Of a stretch of DNA of 12,494 nucleotides, positions 1 through 7,945 are shown one piece after another. Each line of letters begins with the position of its first letter. Position 1 is the first letter of the stretch. The DNA is from Candidatus Poribacteria bacterium (lineage in GTDB: Bacteria; Poribacteria; WGA-4E; UBA9662): the NCBI GenBank assembly GCA_002729015.1, contig PBVO01000108.1, positions 55,393 through 67,886 on the forward strand. Reading direction: 5' to 3'. The notes under the pieces were generated by a model, which saw nothing but the letters and a program-made list of their open reading frames with translations, did no database searches and was not told the origin of the DNA. The translations under genes and the position numbers were made by a program.

Positions 1-103
1 GTATTTTTCTTGATCTGTTACTTGTTTTCTATCTAGTAATTTTATTAATGCTCCTAACAAAGATTTACCGATAGTTCAAAGAAATATGGAGATTGAATAG
101 AAC

Positions 104-952
104 ATGAAATTAGAAGATTATCAATTTTTTCAACAAAATGGTTATCTGTCTCTAGGAAAGATATTGACTGACGAAGAGCTAGCATTTTACCTGCATCTTT
201 ACGATCAAGATCGAAAAGGTAAGAAACAATTTTGGTTTGATTATGGACATCACCATCAAACAGCAAACTATGACGTACTTGTCAGTACACCTGAATTCGA
301 CGGATTGATTCGACATCCCAAGGTTATTAAACCTTTATCTGATTTAATGGGTGGTGACGTTTGTTTTTCAGAGATTGGTATAAGGCATATGGAAGCTTAT
401 ACTGGTGAACCAAGACACTGTGTTTGGCATCGAGACGGGGATGTCCGTGGAGGTCGACATCTCCTGGAACATCCTCTGAGATTACGGAATATACAACTGA
501 TGGTTTATTTGTCTGATGTCAGCGAGTCAACTCACTGTTTTTCAATTTCTCCAGAGTCGGTGGGACAACCAATCTTAGACAAGGCAGATCAGTTGGAACG
601 AGGAGGCGTCCACAATCTCTACGGTGAAGCTGGGACCGCCATTGTATTTAATTTTTCCGTCTTACATACAGCAACTGTACGTACGACTAACAGTGAACGA
701 AAAACTGTTCAAGTGTACTATGGACATAGAAATCAACCTCATATGGCAAATGATTCTCTAATACCGGTTGGTTTTTGGAAAAATCACCCAGATGAAGAGG
801 TTCGTAATTTCTATGGAGTTTTAAACGATAAAACCCGAAAGTACCTAGAGACTGGAGGGGATGACGAAAAATCGTTAGACCAAGCTGCACAAATTTTATA
901 TAATATCGATTATAAAAATCGACAAAAACAATCACTTGCACCAGACGCCTAA
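104..952 (+). CDS. Phytanoyl-CoA dioxygenase (PhyH) family Fe(II)/2-oxoglutarate oxygenase
   Basis: A 282-residue cytoplasmic protein with no signal peptide or membrane segment. The family hydroxylates an unactivated carbon using O2, Fe(II) and usually 2-oxoglutarate. What the sequence shows: an iron-binding H-x-D in WHRD (H109, D111), a distal histidine H188 in the strand ending SVLHTA, and R199 eleven residues later, the usual place for the residue that binds the 2-oxoglutarate carboxylate. The N-terminal pattern (EDYQFFQQNGYLSLGKILTD) is the standard PhyH opening. Length is normal for the family. GGAGA at 88-92 lies 11 bases before the ATG, a plausible if distant ribosome site. The gene converges on the LamG gene at 1163-1981. 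The substrate cannot be read from sequence. Family members act on acyl-CoA, small metabolites and natural-product intermediates, so no symbol is given. Confidence 0.9.
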   Translation: MKLEDYQFFQQNGYLSLGKILTDEELAFYLHLYDQDRKGKKQFWFDYGHHHQTANYDVLVSTPEFDGLIRHPKVIKPLSDLMGGDVCFSEIGIRHMEAYTGEPRHCVWHRDGDVRGGRHLLEHPLRLRNIQLMVYLSDVSESTHCFSISPESVGQPILDKADQLERGGVHNLYGEAGTAIVFNFSVLHTATVRTTNSERKTVQVYYGHRNQPHMANDSLIPVGFWKNHPDEEVRNFYGVLNDKTRKYLETGGDDEKSLDQAAQILYNIDYKNRQKQSLAPDA

Positions 953-1033
953 TTTTGGCATTAGTTTCTTTTCGTTCCATTTCAAGCCTGTTAATACAAA
1001 TGACGGATAGGCTCTGTAAACGATAGGATAACC

Positions 1034-1083
1034 AAAATTCTGGCCTTGCTGTAGAAATAGATCTCCAATAAGGCCAGGATTTT
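1034..1083. terminator. Probable bidirectional rho-independent terminator
   Basis: Positions 1034-1047 pair with 1070-1083 in a 14-bp stem with a single G-U pair. The core is CTGGCCTT/AAGGCCAG, flanked by AAAA on the left and TTTT on the right, so each strand reads stem then U-run. It sits between two convergent genes (stops at 952 and 1163), where a shared terminator is expected. The 22-base loop is larger than usual, which lowers certainty. Confidence 0.65.
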
Positions 1084-1162
1084 TGATCGAAATTGAGTTA
1101 AAAATAACTTATTTTGGTTTGTTGAGTGATAAAAGTAAAAGAGTGTAGATTTTAAACTTCGG

Positions 1163-1981
1163 TTACAATCTTGATTTAACTTCTCCCCAGGCAATAGGCA
1201 ACTTGTTGTATCGACGAACCGCTAGCGTATTCGCATTCATAGCCAACGCCATTTCTGAAACCGTTATAATTCTTTCCCACATTCTTACTTGTGCGATATC
1301 AGCGTTCAGCCACTGACCATCTTCTCGATGAGCAATAAAAATCGGACGATTTCCTTTTCCGCATGGGTCTCCTGCATTAGCCCCCTGAGCTACGACTTTT
1401 TTTGTTCCATCCAGATATATCTTCACCCCATCTTTTATGCTATAGGTTCCACACTGATAATGCCATTCATTGCCTAAAGTTCCACCACTTGGCTCAGATA
1501 CCCCATTCCCGGGACAATTCCAAACTGACATCCCTGGTTCTAATCCGTCATAGACATAGAGAGCAAATTCCCATGCTCCGCCTGCGCCTTTCATAACAAT
1601 AGGTTGGCGATTTTGTCCATGTCCGTCTGTACCCGTTTTTCCTACCTTGACCCAAGAGCATATGGTCATCCCTTTCCCTTTATCGGTATGAGAATCGAAA
1701 TCCTTACCTTGACCTGCAGCATCTATTTTAATGAAAGTCGACTTTCCATCAAACTGTAATGCTTTGTCAAACATCGCTTTGTTACCATCACCCCACTTAG
1801 GTGCTTTTTTGCTCATTTCCGTTTTGAAATTGTTGGGACCATAGTCTTTGACAGTATTTCCGGTACCCTCATCCATCGGTAAATATAGAAAAAGATCTTT
1901 CTCAATATCTGCAGCTCTAGACAAAATCGACGTTGTGAAAAAAGCGAAGATTACCAGGCAGATTATATTATTACGATACAT
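1163..1981 (-). CDS. Secreted LamG / concanavalin-A-like lectin-glucanase fold protein
   Basis: A 272-residue exported protein. Residues 1-23 form a signal peptide: a short basic start (MYRNN), a hydrophobic core (IICLVIFAFFTTSIL) and a likely cut after SRA. The rest is one LamG-like beta-sandwich: LYLPMDEGTG (33-41) with KDYGPN, the strand KALQFDGKSTFIKI (73-86), TICSWVKV (106-113), the NEWHYQCGTY turn (171-180), KIYLDGTKK (187-195) and ADIAQVRMWERIITVSEM (227-244). These are the family's usual landmarks. No catalytic residues for a glycosidase are evident, so binding of carbohydrate or protein is more likely than catalysis. A strong AAGGAG ribosome site (1987-1992) sits 5 bases before the ATG and fixes the start. 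The C-terminal LPIAWGEVKSRL tail resembles short tails I associate with poribacterial LamG proteins, from memory only. The gene has the same orientation as the large cytochrome gene upstream but is separated from it by 509 bases. Confidence 0.87.
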   Translation of the reverse strand: MYRNNIICLVIFAFFTTSILSRAADIEKDLFLYLPMDEGTGNTVKDYGPNNFKTEMSKKAPKWGDGNKAMFDKALQFDGKSTFIKIDAAGQGKDFDSHTDKGKGMTICSWVKVGKTGTDGHGQNRQPIVMKGAGGAWEFALYVYDGLEPGMSVWNCPGNGVSEPSGGTLGNEWHYQCGTYSIKDGVKIYLDGTKKVVAQGANAGDPCGKGNRPIFIAHREDGQWLNADIAQVRMWERIITVSEMALAMNANTLAVRRYNKLPIAWGEVKSRL

Positions 1982-2490
1982 AATATCTCCTTAAATTTGA
2001 TTAATCAGCCAGACGGATCCGTCAAAATCTAAAAGAGATTTACAACGTACCGGGCGTAAAAAATCTAGTAAAATATACGATTTAATGTTTTATGGTTATT
2101 GAATTTTCTGTAATGCCAACCAGAAGATACCAGCTGCAAACAATCATTTTAGTCAGAAATTATGCCTAATAAAATTTGGCAGTAGACCAGTCGATTTATT
2201 TGTAATAATACCCGAGAACTACGGACATTACACCTAATTTACTAATTTTTCATCAGACACTGGGCAGAATAATTAGCCTCGTTGGTAGCGCAGAACGAAA
2301 AGCCTATTTCCCCCAAAATCATGTAATGTATACCATATTTTGAGGACCAATCGTAAAACACGAATATAAAAGATACCAATAAATTTAATTAAAATATACG
2401 GTGTAGAAAACTTAATTCAACTGGATAATATAAGTGGTGTACTCGTTGGGAACGATCGATACTCTCAAAATTTTTCTTTATTTAAATGCT
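1982..2490. other. 509-base non-coding stretch between LamG and cytochrome genes
   Basis: Very AT-rich, with no open frame I can support on either strand. It must hold the promoter for the LamG gene (near its right-hand, 1982-2100 end as read on the - strand) and the 3' end of the cytochrome transcript. I see no convincing terminator hairpin just after the stop at 2491. The only structured element I can point to is the palindrome pair at 1998-2023. I found no tRNA or transposon end. Confidence 0.6.
1998..2023. promoter_or_regulatory. Two stacked perfect palindromes in the leader of the LamG gene
   Basis: TGATTAATCA (1998-2007) and GACGGATCCGTC (2012-2023) are perfect palindromes separated by 4 bases. 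They begin 6 bases upstream of the LamG ribosome site. The placement suits a repressor or activator site, or an mRNA leader structure. Each palindrome alone could arise by chance; the pairing and position are the argument. No regulator gene is nearby. Confidence 0.3.
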
Positions 2491-5400
2491 TTACCGCTTC
2501 ATGTAGAAGTCAGCAGAATTCATAACTAGATTAGCCACCAGGGTTAGAGCCGCTGTTTTTGTTGGTGATAATGCCATATCAAAAGAAGATTCACCCACTC
2601 GTAACAGTTCGTTCGCAGCATTCTCATTTTGTTGAAAACGTTTGTAGCTCTGGTTGTAATATTGTTTCAGCACATTCATTTCCTCTTTAGTCGACTGATG
2701 AGAAGTAATCAGACAAAAGATTCGTTCCAGAAGTTCTTCTAATCCATTATCAACTTGATGCTGAACTGTTTCTGATAAAACCCGAGCTGCTTCGACAAAT
2801 TGAGGATCATTCATTAGAACTAGGGCCTGCAAAGGTGTGTTTGTCACTTCTCTTTGTATTGTGCAAACACTTCGATCAGGTGCATCTAAGATCTGCATAG
2901 CAGGTGGTGGTGATGTCCTTCGTATAAAAGTATAGAGGCTGCGCCGATATAGAGAATTACCTTTGTCCATTTGATAGGTTTTCAGTTTTTTTGAAAAGTT
3001 ATTTTTTTCAATCCAGAGACCAACCGGTTGGTACGGTTTAACACTTGGACCTCCGACTTTTCCATCTAACAAACCACTTGCAGCTAGGGCACTATCTCGT
3101 AAAAACTCAGCTGGCCACCGATAAGTAGTCGAGCGCCAAAGAAATTTATTATCAGGGTCTAGACGAATCGAATCTGGATTCACTCTAGAGGACTGTTGAT
3201 ATGTAGCTGAGGTTACCATAAGCTTAAGTAATTCTCGAACATTCCAACCTGAATCTCGAAATTTTATCGCTAGCCAGTCTAGTAGTCGCGGATGAGTTGG
3301 ACGTTGCCCTTGGACGCCAAAATCATGAGGTGTGCGTACTAACCCCTGACCAAATATCATTTGCCAGTAGCGGTTGACAGCAACGCGCGCCGTTAGTGGG
3401 TTAGCAGGGGCAAATAACCATTTTGAAAACCCAAGTCGGTTAGTTGGTAGATTAGCAGAAAAAGGCATTACTATTGAGGGGGGATTAGGACTAACCTTTT
3501 GACGACGTCGGTTGTAGATGCCTTGCTCTAGGAGATAAGTATCCCGCGGAGGATATGCCTCCTTCATTACCATTACCAATGGAACTTGGCTAAAGTATTT
3601 AATCCGATTTTTGTATAATTTCCTGTACTCGAGTAAGTCCGTGCTCCAATCACTAGATTCTCTTTTGATCCAGTGCTCAAACCAATCGATATTAGTGAGC
3701 TTTATCTTAATTGGATGAAGGGTTGAATTACTCGAAGTATTAGCGGGATACGATTGATATAGTCTTGCTACTTCGACAGAAGTAAGAGCCCTCGAGTAGA
3801 AATTAAGATCGTCGAAACCACCATTGTATATCCCGAATTCACCTGTGGCACTTCGGTAACTTCGACCCATTCGGATATCTCGAGATTCATCAGCCACAAT
3901 CGTTCGTGTCAAACTACTGTGCAGTGTATCTATTGAGCAAGCTTGTCCATTAATAAATAATCTTAAAGAATTACCGTTGTTCTCAAAATCAGTCCCATCG
4001 TAGCTAGCTACGATATGTGTCCACTCTTGATCTTTAACTCGATGTTTTGATCGAACATGTAGCAAATTATCCGGTAGGTTATGCACCAAGCGTGAAGATA
4101 ATCTGTTTTGACCATCCAGAAATAAATCCCACCCCCGCCAATACTGATTTTTATTACCCGTGTTCCCCAACAAAGTTCGGGTGTTTTTTTTATCTTTTCT
4201 TGATTTTGGGCGAATCCAAACTGAGACACTAAATGCATCTCCTACATCGTAGATATCAATTTTTTTGAGCGTTAAAAACCCATGTTCACCATTAATCTCT
4301 ACCGCTTTTTTGTTGACTCCTGAGATGAATATTGGCGTATTTTTGAATATAATCTCAGTGATCCTATCTATGGTTAATTGAGATTTACCAGATTCATTAT
4401 AAACTGTCTCTAGATTATCGAAGGGAAAAGATCGACTATAAGGTGGTAAACTAACGAGTTCTTGCTGTTTTATATACTGATTGGCAATTGAACTGAATTG
4501 ATTATGTGCTATTCGTCGCCTTCGCTTCATTTTAGTTGCAATCGTATCTAGCTGAGTATCCAACATACCTAGTTCATGAGACGTTTCTTTACTTGGGTAT
4601 GGTAGTGATGGTCCAAAGTTTCCATCATTACCTATCATACCGAGCTCTGGAACATTATTAAAGAAAGCACTGAAACGATAATAATCCAGCTGCGAAATAG
4701 GATCATATTTGTGATCATGACATCGAGCACAATTCATGGTTAATCCCAAAAATGCAGTAGCTGTTGTTTCGACTCGGTCAAAAACATTCTGAATTCGAAA
4801 TTCTTCCTCGATTGATCCAGCTTCGCTCATCATGGGATGGTTGCGTTGAAACGCTGTTGCTAAGCGTTGTTCATGCGTTGGGAGTTCTAACAGATCACCT
4901 GCCAATTGCCAAGTCACAAATTGGTCGTAAGGTATATTACGTTGAAAAGCACCAATCACCCAATCACGCCATGGCCACATTTGTCGCCAACCGTCAGCGT
5001 GCATGCCGTGGGAATCGGCATAGCGCGATAAATCCATCCAATCCAATGCTAACCTTTCAGCATGGGCTGTCGTAGATAACAACCGGTCTACGACTTTTTC
5101 ATAAGCATTATCTGAAGTATCTGCCAAAAAATCATCTATTTCTTCAATCGTTGGAGGTAGACCGGTCAAATCTATAGTAACCCTACGAAGTAAAGTAACC
5201 TTGTTAGCTTTAGGAGAAGGCTGAAGCTTTTTTTGAACTAGGACTGAGTGAATAAAATTGTCAATTTCATTACGGGCGTCAAACACAGAAAGTGGAGGAT
5301 CAGCGATAACTGGGGGGGTGAATGCCCAGTGCTTATTCCATCCAGCGCCTTGGTCGACCCACTGATGTAGTATTTTAATTTCAGCTGTGGTTAGTTTCCT

Positions 5401-5697
5401 ATGGCTATCGGGAGGAGGCATCCGAAATCTAGGATTTTGAGTCGTAATTCTGGATATTAGTTGACTACTTCCTGAATTTCCTGGAACGATAATGGGATTT
5501 TCTTTTCGAAATATTGTTTCTTTTCGATCTAGGCGCAGATTAGCCTGACGTGTTTTAGAGTCTGGACCGTGACAATGAAAACAATTATCGGCTAAAATGG
5601 GTAAAATCGATTCATTAAAAGAAATCAGTTCTGCCAAGATTTGAGGCGACCAAAATATAAAAATAGATAGAATTAAAAAAAGACGTATCACTTGCAT
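2491..5697 (-). CDS. Secreted planctomycete-type cytochrome c protein: PSCyt1 - DUF1549 - LamG - DUF1553
   Basis: A 1068-residue exported protein, full length for this architecture. Order of parts: signal peptide 1-22 (hydrophobic core, cut near ILA); PSCyt1 with haem motif CFHCH (39-43) and a downstream MPP (93-95) whose methionine could be the axial ligand; DUF1549 at about 141-345, containing a second haem-type motif CARCH (323-327) in CARCHDHKYDPI; a LamG beta-sandwich inserted at about 452-649 (SVSVWIRP, EWTHIVASYDG, LRLFINGQ, DDLNFYSRAL); and DUF1553 at about 753-1050 (NRLGFSKWLF, ARVAVNRYWQMIFGQGLV, EVTNTPLQALVLMNDPQFVE). Function is unproven; these proteins are thought to act outside the cytoplasm in redox or polysaccharide-related processes. 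The frame can be extended 11 codons to a TTG at 5730, but I chose the ATG at 5697 because it gives a clean signal peptide and has AAGG close upstream. Family members are usually paired with a DUF1501 gene; none is adjacent here. Confidence 0.93.
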   Translation of the reverse strand: MQVIRLFLILSIFIFWSPQILAELISFNESILPILADNCFHCHGPDSKTRQANLRLDRKETIFRKENPIIVPGNSGSSQLISRITTQNPRFRMPPPDSHRKLTTAEIKILHQWVDQGAGWNKHWAFTPPVIADPPLSVFDARNEIDNFIHSVLVQKKLQPSPKANKVTLLRRVTIDLTGLPPTIEEIDDFLADTSDNAYEKVVDRLLSTTAHAERLALDWMDLSRYADSHGMHADGWRQMWPWRDWVIGAFQRNIPYDQFVTWQLAGDLLELPTHEQRLATAFQRNHPMMSEAGSIEEEFRIQNVFDRVETTATAFLGLTMNCARCHDHKYDPISQLDYYRFSAFFNNVPELGMIGNDGNFGPSLPYPSKETSHELGMLDTQLDTIATKMKRRRRIAHNQFSSIANQYIKQQELVSLPPYSRSFPFDNLETVYNESGKSQLTIDRITEIIFKNTPIFISGVNKKAVEINGEHGFLTLKKIDIYDVGDAFSVSVWIRPKSRKDKKNTRTLLGNTGNKNQYWRGWDLFLDGQNRLSSRLVHNLPDNLLHVRSKHRVKDQEWTHIVASYDGTDFENNGNSLRLFINGQACSIDTLHSSLTRTIVADESRDIRMGRSYRSATGEFGIYNGGFDDLNFYSRALTSVEVARLYQSYPANTSSNSTLHPIKIKLTNIDWFEHWIKRESSDWSTDLLEYRKLYKNRIKYFSQVPLVMVMKEAYPPRDTYLLEQGIYNRRRQKVSPNPPSIVMPFSANLPTNRLGFSKWLFAPANPLTARVAVNRYWQMIFGQGLVRTPHDFGVQGQRPTHPRLLDWLAIKFRDSGWNVRELLKLMVTSATYQQSSRVNPDSIRLDPDNKFLWRSTTYRWPAEFLRDSALAASGLLDGKVGGPSVKPYQPVGLWIEKNNFSKKLKTYQMDKGNSLYRRSLYTFIRRTSPPPAMQILDAPDRSVCTIQREVTNTPLQALVLMNDPQFVEAARVLSETVQHQVDNGLEELLERIFCLITSHQSTKEEMNVLKQYYNQSYKRFQQNENAANELLRVGESSFDMALSPTKTAALTLVANLVMNSADFYMKR

Positions 5698-5933
5698 CTT
5701 TGACCTTAATTTTTTTACAACAAAAAACAATATTCCGCTATCATAGGTACACAGATAATCTATCGCTGTTAGTCCTAAGGCAAATATTAGTATACATGTC
5801 TATCCAATAGAAAGATAGAACAGGTGTTAGGTCGGTTGATTAGTAGATTTCAGATTAAAGATTTTTCGGCCGATAATTGCCAATAAATCGCGTCAATGAA
5901 GTATAAAATCAGTTTTATGTACATCAGCTTAGC
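5698..5933. promoter_or_regulatory. Divergent intergenic region between cytochrome and aldolase genes
   Basis: These 236 bases must contain outward promoters for both flanking genes. For the aldolase, TATAAA (5902-5907) is a possible -10, but the nearest -35-like TTGCCA (5877-5882) gives a long 19-base spacer, so the assignment is weak. CTATCCAA at 5800-5807 matches the core of the 12-base repeat found upstream of the GH5 gene. No coding frame is evident. Confidence 0.35.
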
Positions 5934-6743
5934 ATGAAAATTAAAACACGATCGGCCAGTTCATCAGTGATTTCGGGTTTTCGTGAAAGACTTCTGGCTG
6001 GAATTACCTGCATTGGTTCATCCATCACCTTATCTGATCCACATGTTACCGATGCTTTGGGAGATTCAGTTGATTTCTTTTGGATAGACCAGGAACATAG
6101 TCAAATCAGCCCGGAATCATTATCAGGGCATTTTTTGGCATCTAAAGCAAGGCAGGTACCAGCAATCGTACGTGTCTCATGTAGTAGTACTCCATTCATT
6201 AAGCCCGTTCTGGATGCTGGAGCTGATGGTATCATCGTTCCTCAGGTTCGTTCAGCAGAGGAAGTTCAGCAGGTAGTTGACGACTGTCGTTATCCACCTG
6301 TCGGTTTGAGGGGGTTTGGCCCTCGAGTCCCTTCTAACTACGGCCGAGAAAATGTCAATGACTATATTGAGAGAGCCAATCGAGATCTGTTTGTCTCTGT
6401 CCAAATTGAAAATGTGTCTGCTTTGGCTGATCTGGACGATATTTTGTCTGTCGAAGGGCTTGACTCTATAGTACTTGGCCCTTGGGATCTTTCTGCTTCT
6501 ATGGGCTTTCTGGGTGAGATAGAACACCCTGAGGTAATGGAAGCGATGGATATAATCATTCATAAGGCAAGATCAGCTGGTTTGTTCGTGGGAGCTGGTA
6601 TGGGACCAGATCCAATCTTCGCTGTAAAAATGATTAGGCGTGGAGTCCAATGGATACAGATTGGTGACGATTGTGGATATATGATTCTAGCGATGAATAA
6701 AATTGTGTCATCAATACAAAGTCAGTTAAGTAATGAGATATGA
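5934..6743 (+). CDS. HpcH/HpaI-type class II pyruvate aldolase
   Basis: A 269-residue cytoplasmic enzyme of the HpcH/HpaI aldolase/citrate lyase fold. The family cleaves 4-hydroxy-2-oxoacids, including sugar-acid derivatives and aromatic-pathway intermediates, to pyruvate (or oxaloacetate-type products) plus an aldehyde, using a divalent metal. Visible active-site features: general base H55 in IDQEHSQ, R80 in IVRVS, metal ligands E159 (QIEN) and D185 (GPWDLS), and the loop RYPPVGLRGFGP (119-130). DAGADGIIVPQV (94-105) is the typical family strand-turn. All key residues are present, so it should be active. The exact substrate (hydroxy-keto-acid or 2-keto-3-deoxy sugar acid) cannot be told. No clear ribosome site precedes the ATG, and no other in-frame ATG lies close upstream. 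It is followed after 149 bases by a 2-oxoacid dehydrogenase, a natural partner in hydroxyacid breakdown. Confidence 0.93.
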   Translation: MKIKTRSASSSVISGFRERLLAGITCIGSSITLSDPHVTDALGDSVDFFWIDQEHSQISPESLSGHFLASKARQVPAIVRVSCSSTPFIKPVLDAGADGIIVPQVRSAEEVQQVVDDCRYPPVGLRGFGPRVPSNYGRENVNDYIERANRDLFVSVQIENVSALADLDDILSVEGLDSIVLGPWDLSASMGFLGEIEHPEVMEAMDIIIHKARSAGLFVGAGMGPDPIFAVKMIRRGVQWIQIGDDCGYMILAMNKIVSSIQSQLSNEI

Positions 6744-6749
6744 TTTTCA

Positions 6750-6784
6750 TTGACTGACAAATCAAAATATTTCTTGTTAGTCAA
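6750..6784 (+). terminator. Stem-loop directly after the aldolase stop codon
   Basis: TTGACTGACAA (6750-6760) pairs with TTGTTAGTCAA (6774-6784) in an 11-bp stem with one G-U pair and a 13-base loop, beginning 7 bases after the stop. There is no U-run behind it, so it is not a standard intrinsic terminator. It may act as an attenuator or 3' stabiliser between the aldolase and dehydrogenase genes. Confidence 0.4.
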
Positions 6785-6892
6785 ATATCTGCTTATTTAT
6801 CTGATATTGGTCAATTTATGATTTGGGTATTTGAATGGGTTAGGGGAAAAATTAGATAAATCCAGTAGACGATATAGCTCATTGGGTAGCAA

Positions 6893-7945
6893 ATGCCAAA
6901 CATTCATTATAAACCACTTACTAGACTACTAACAGACATTTTAACTGCTGTCAGTACCCCCCAAGACATTGCTAATATTGTGGCGAGCTCTTTGGTTGAA
7001 AGTAGTCTTAGAAAGGTCGAATCACACGGAATATTGCGAATTTCTCAATACTTAAATCAGGTGAATGAAGGGTGGATTATACCTTCATCTAGGCCATCGG
7101 TTGTAAACCAAACACCAATTATGTCAATTGTGGATGGGAAACATGGTTTTGGGATCTACAGCTTGGATTGTGCGATCGATATTTCCATTGAGAATGCTAA
7201 GAAAAATAAATTTTCAATAGTTGGTCTAACTGGAAGTTCGCATACTGGTCGAATAGGTTGGTTCGCCGAAAAGGCTGCTACGCAGGATGTTATCACAATC
7301 ATTTTTGGTGGTGGGGCACATGGTAGTCCAGACCATATGTCAGTTGCACCTCATGCGGGAATTGAACGTGTCATGGCAACTAACCCTATTACGATGGGAT
7401 TTCCAGTTGCAAATTATGCTCCTATCATTGTAGATATATCTACCAGTATGACTTCTGAAGGAAAAATTCGTTCTTACAAAGAATTAGGCCAAAAATTACC
7501 GTTTGAATGGATACTCGACAAATTTGGACAACCAAGCCGTAAGGCTGATGATTTCTATGATGGAGGTGCAATTTTACCTTTTGCTGGTCATAAAGGATAT
7601 GGTTTAGGAATTGCGGCCGAGTTCTTAACTGGTATTCTACTTGGCGGTGCACATGAACTAAACTGGTTAGTACTTGCTCTGGATTCAGCAGCATTTGTTG
7701 GTAGGGATCAATATGACCAAGAGTCCGCCAAATTCGTAAAAAACTTGAAGGAATCGTCTGTAGCCGAGGGGTTTACTGAGATAATGGTTCCTGGAGAACC
7801 AGAGGAGCATGCTTCGACTCAATATAAGTCTCAAGGGATTCCTTTGACCGATTCGAGTTGGCAAACAATTACAAAAATCTCTCATGAAGCAGGCATATTT
7901 GATCTTGATAAGTACCTGATTTTTAATGAAGACTTCGACCCCTAA
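6893..7945 (+). CDS. Malate/L-lactate/ureidoglycolate-type (Ldh_2 family) NAD(P)-dependent dehydrogenase
   Basis: A 350-residue cytoplasmic oxidoreductase, normal in length for the family that interconverts 2-hydroxyacids and 2-oxoacids (malate, L-lactate, sulfolactate, 2,3-diketogulonate, ureidoglycolate) with NAD(P). Motifs in order: ESHGILRISQYL (43-54) with catalytic H45; GSSHTGRIGWFAEKA (114-128), the family's second conserved histidine loop (H117); ATNPITMGFP (162-171) and IVDISTSMTSEGKI (179-192) from the cofactor and substrate pocket; and AGHKGYGLGIAAEFLTG (231-247). The C-terminal VPGEPE matches the family's PGE. One departure: most relatives have arginine-glycine before the histidine block (RGVDSHG), while here it reads RKVESHG. 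The start has only a weak GGGT (6884-6887). It lies 149 bases after the aldolase on the same strand, suggesting one hydroxyacid or sugar-acid pathway. The exact substrate is not readable. Confidence 0.93.
   Translation: MPNIHYKPLTRLLTDILTAVSTPQDIANIVASSLVESSLRKVESHGILRISQYLNQVNEGWIIPSSRPSVVNQTPIMSIVDGKHGFGIYSLDCAIDISIENAKKNKFSIVGLTGSSHTGRIGWFAEKAATQDVITIIFGGGAHGSPDHMSVAPHAGIERVMATNPITMGFPVANYAPIIVDISTSMTSEGKIRSYKELGQKLPFEWILDKFGQPSRKADDFYDGGAILPFAGHKGYGLGIAAEFLTGILLGGAHELNWLVLALDSAAFVGRDQYDQESAKFVKNLKESSVAEGFTEIMVPGEPEEHASTQYKSQGIPLTDSSWQTITKISHEAGIFDLDKYLIFNEDFDP

Noticed and set aside
991..1194. 67-codon frame on the - strand and a GGCTCTGT word that recalls IS6-type ends.
   Set aside because: The frame overlaps the LamG gene end and the likely terminator; there is no transposase, no paired terminal repeat and no target duplication.
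2271..2330. GTTGGTAGCGC resembles the D-arm of a tRNA.
   Set aside because: There is no GGTTCGAATCC-like T-arm, no matching acceptor stem and no plausible anticodon arm around it.
5698..5730. Upstream TTG start for the cytochrome protein, adding 11 residues.
   Set aside because: The ATG at 5697 gives a better signal peptide and has AAGG close upstream; the extension adds only a basic stretch after MFFVV.
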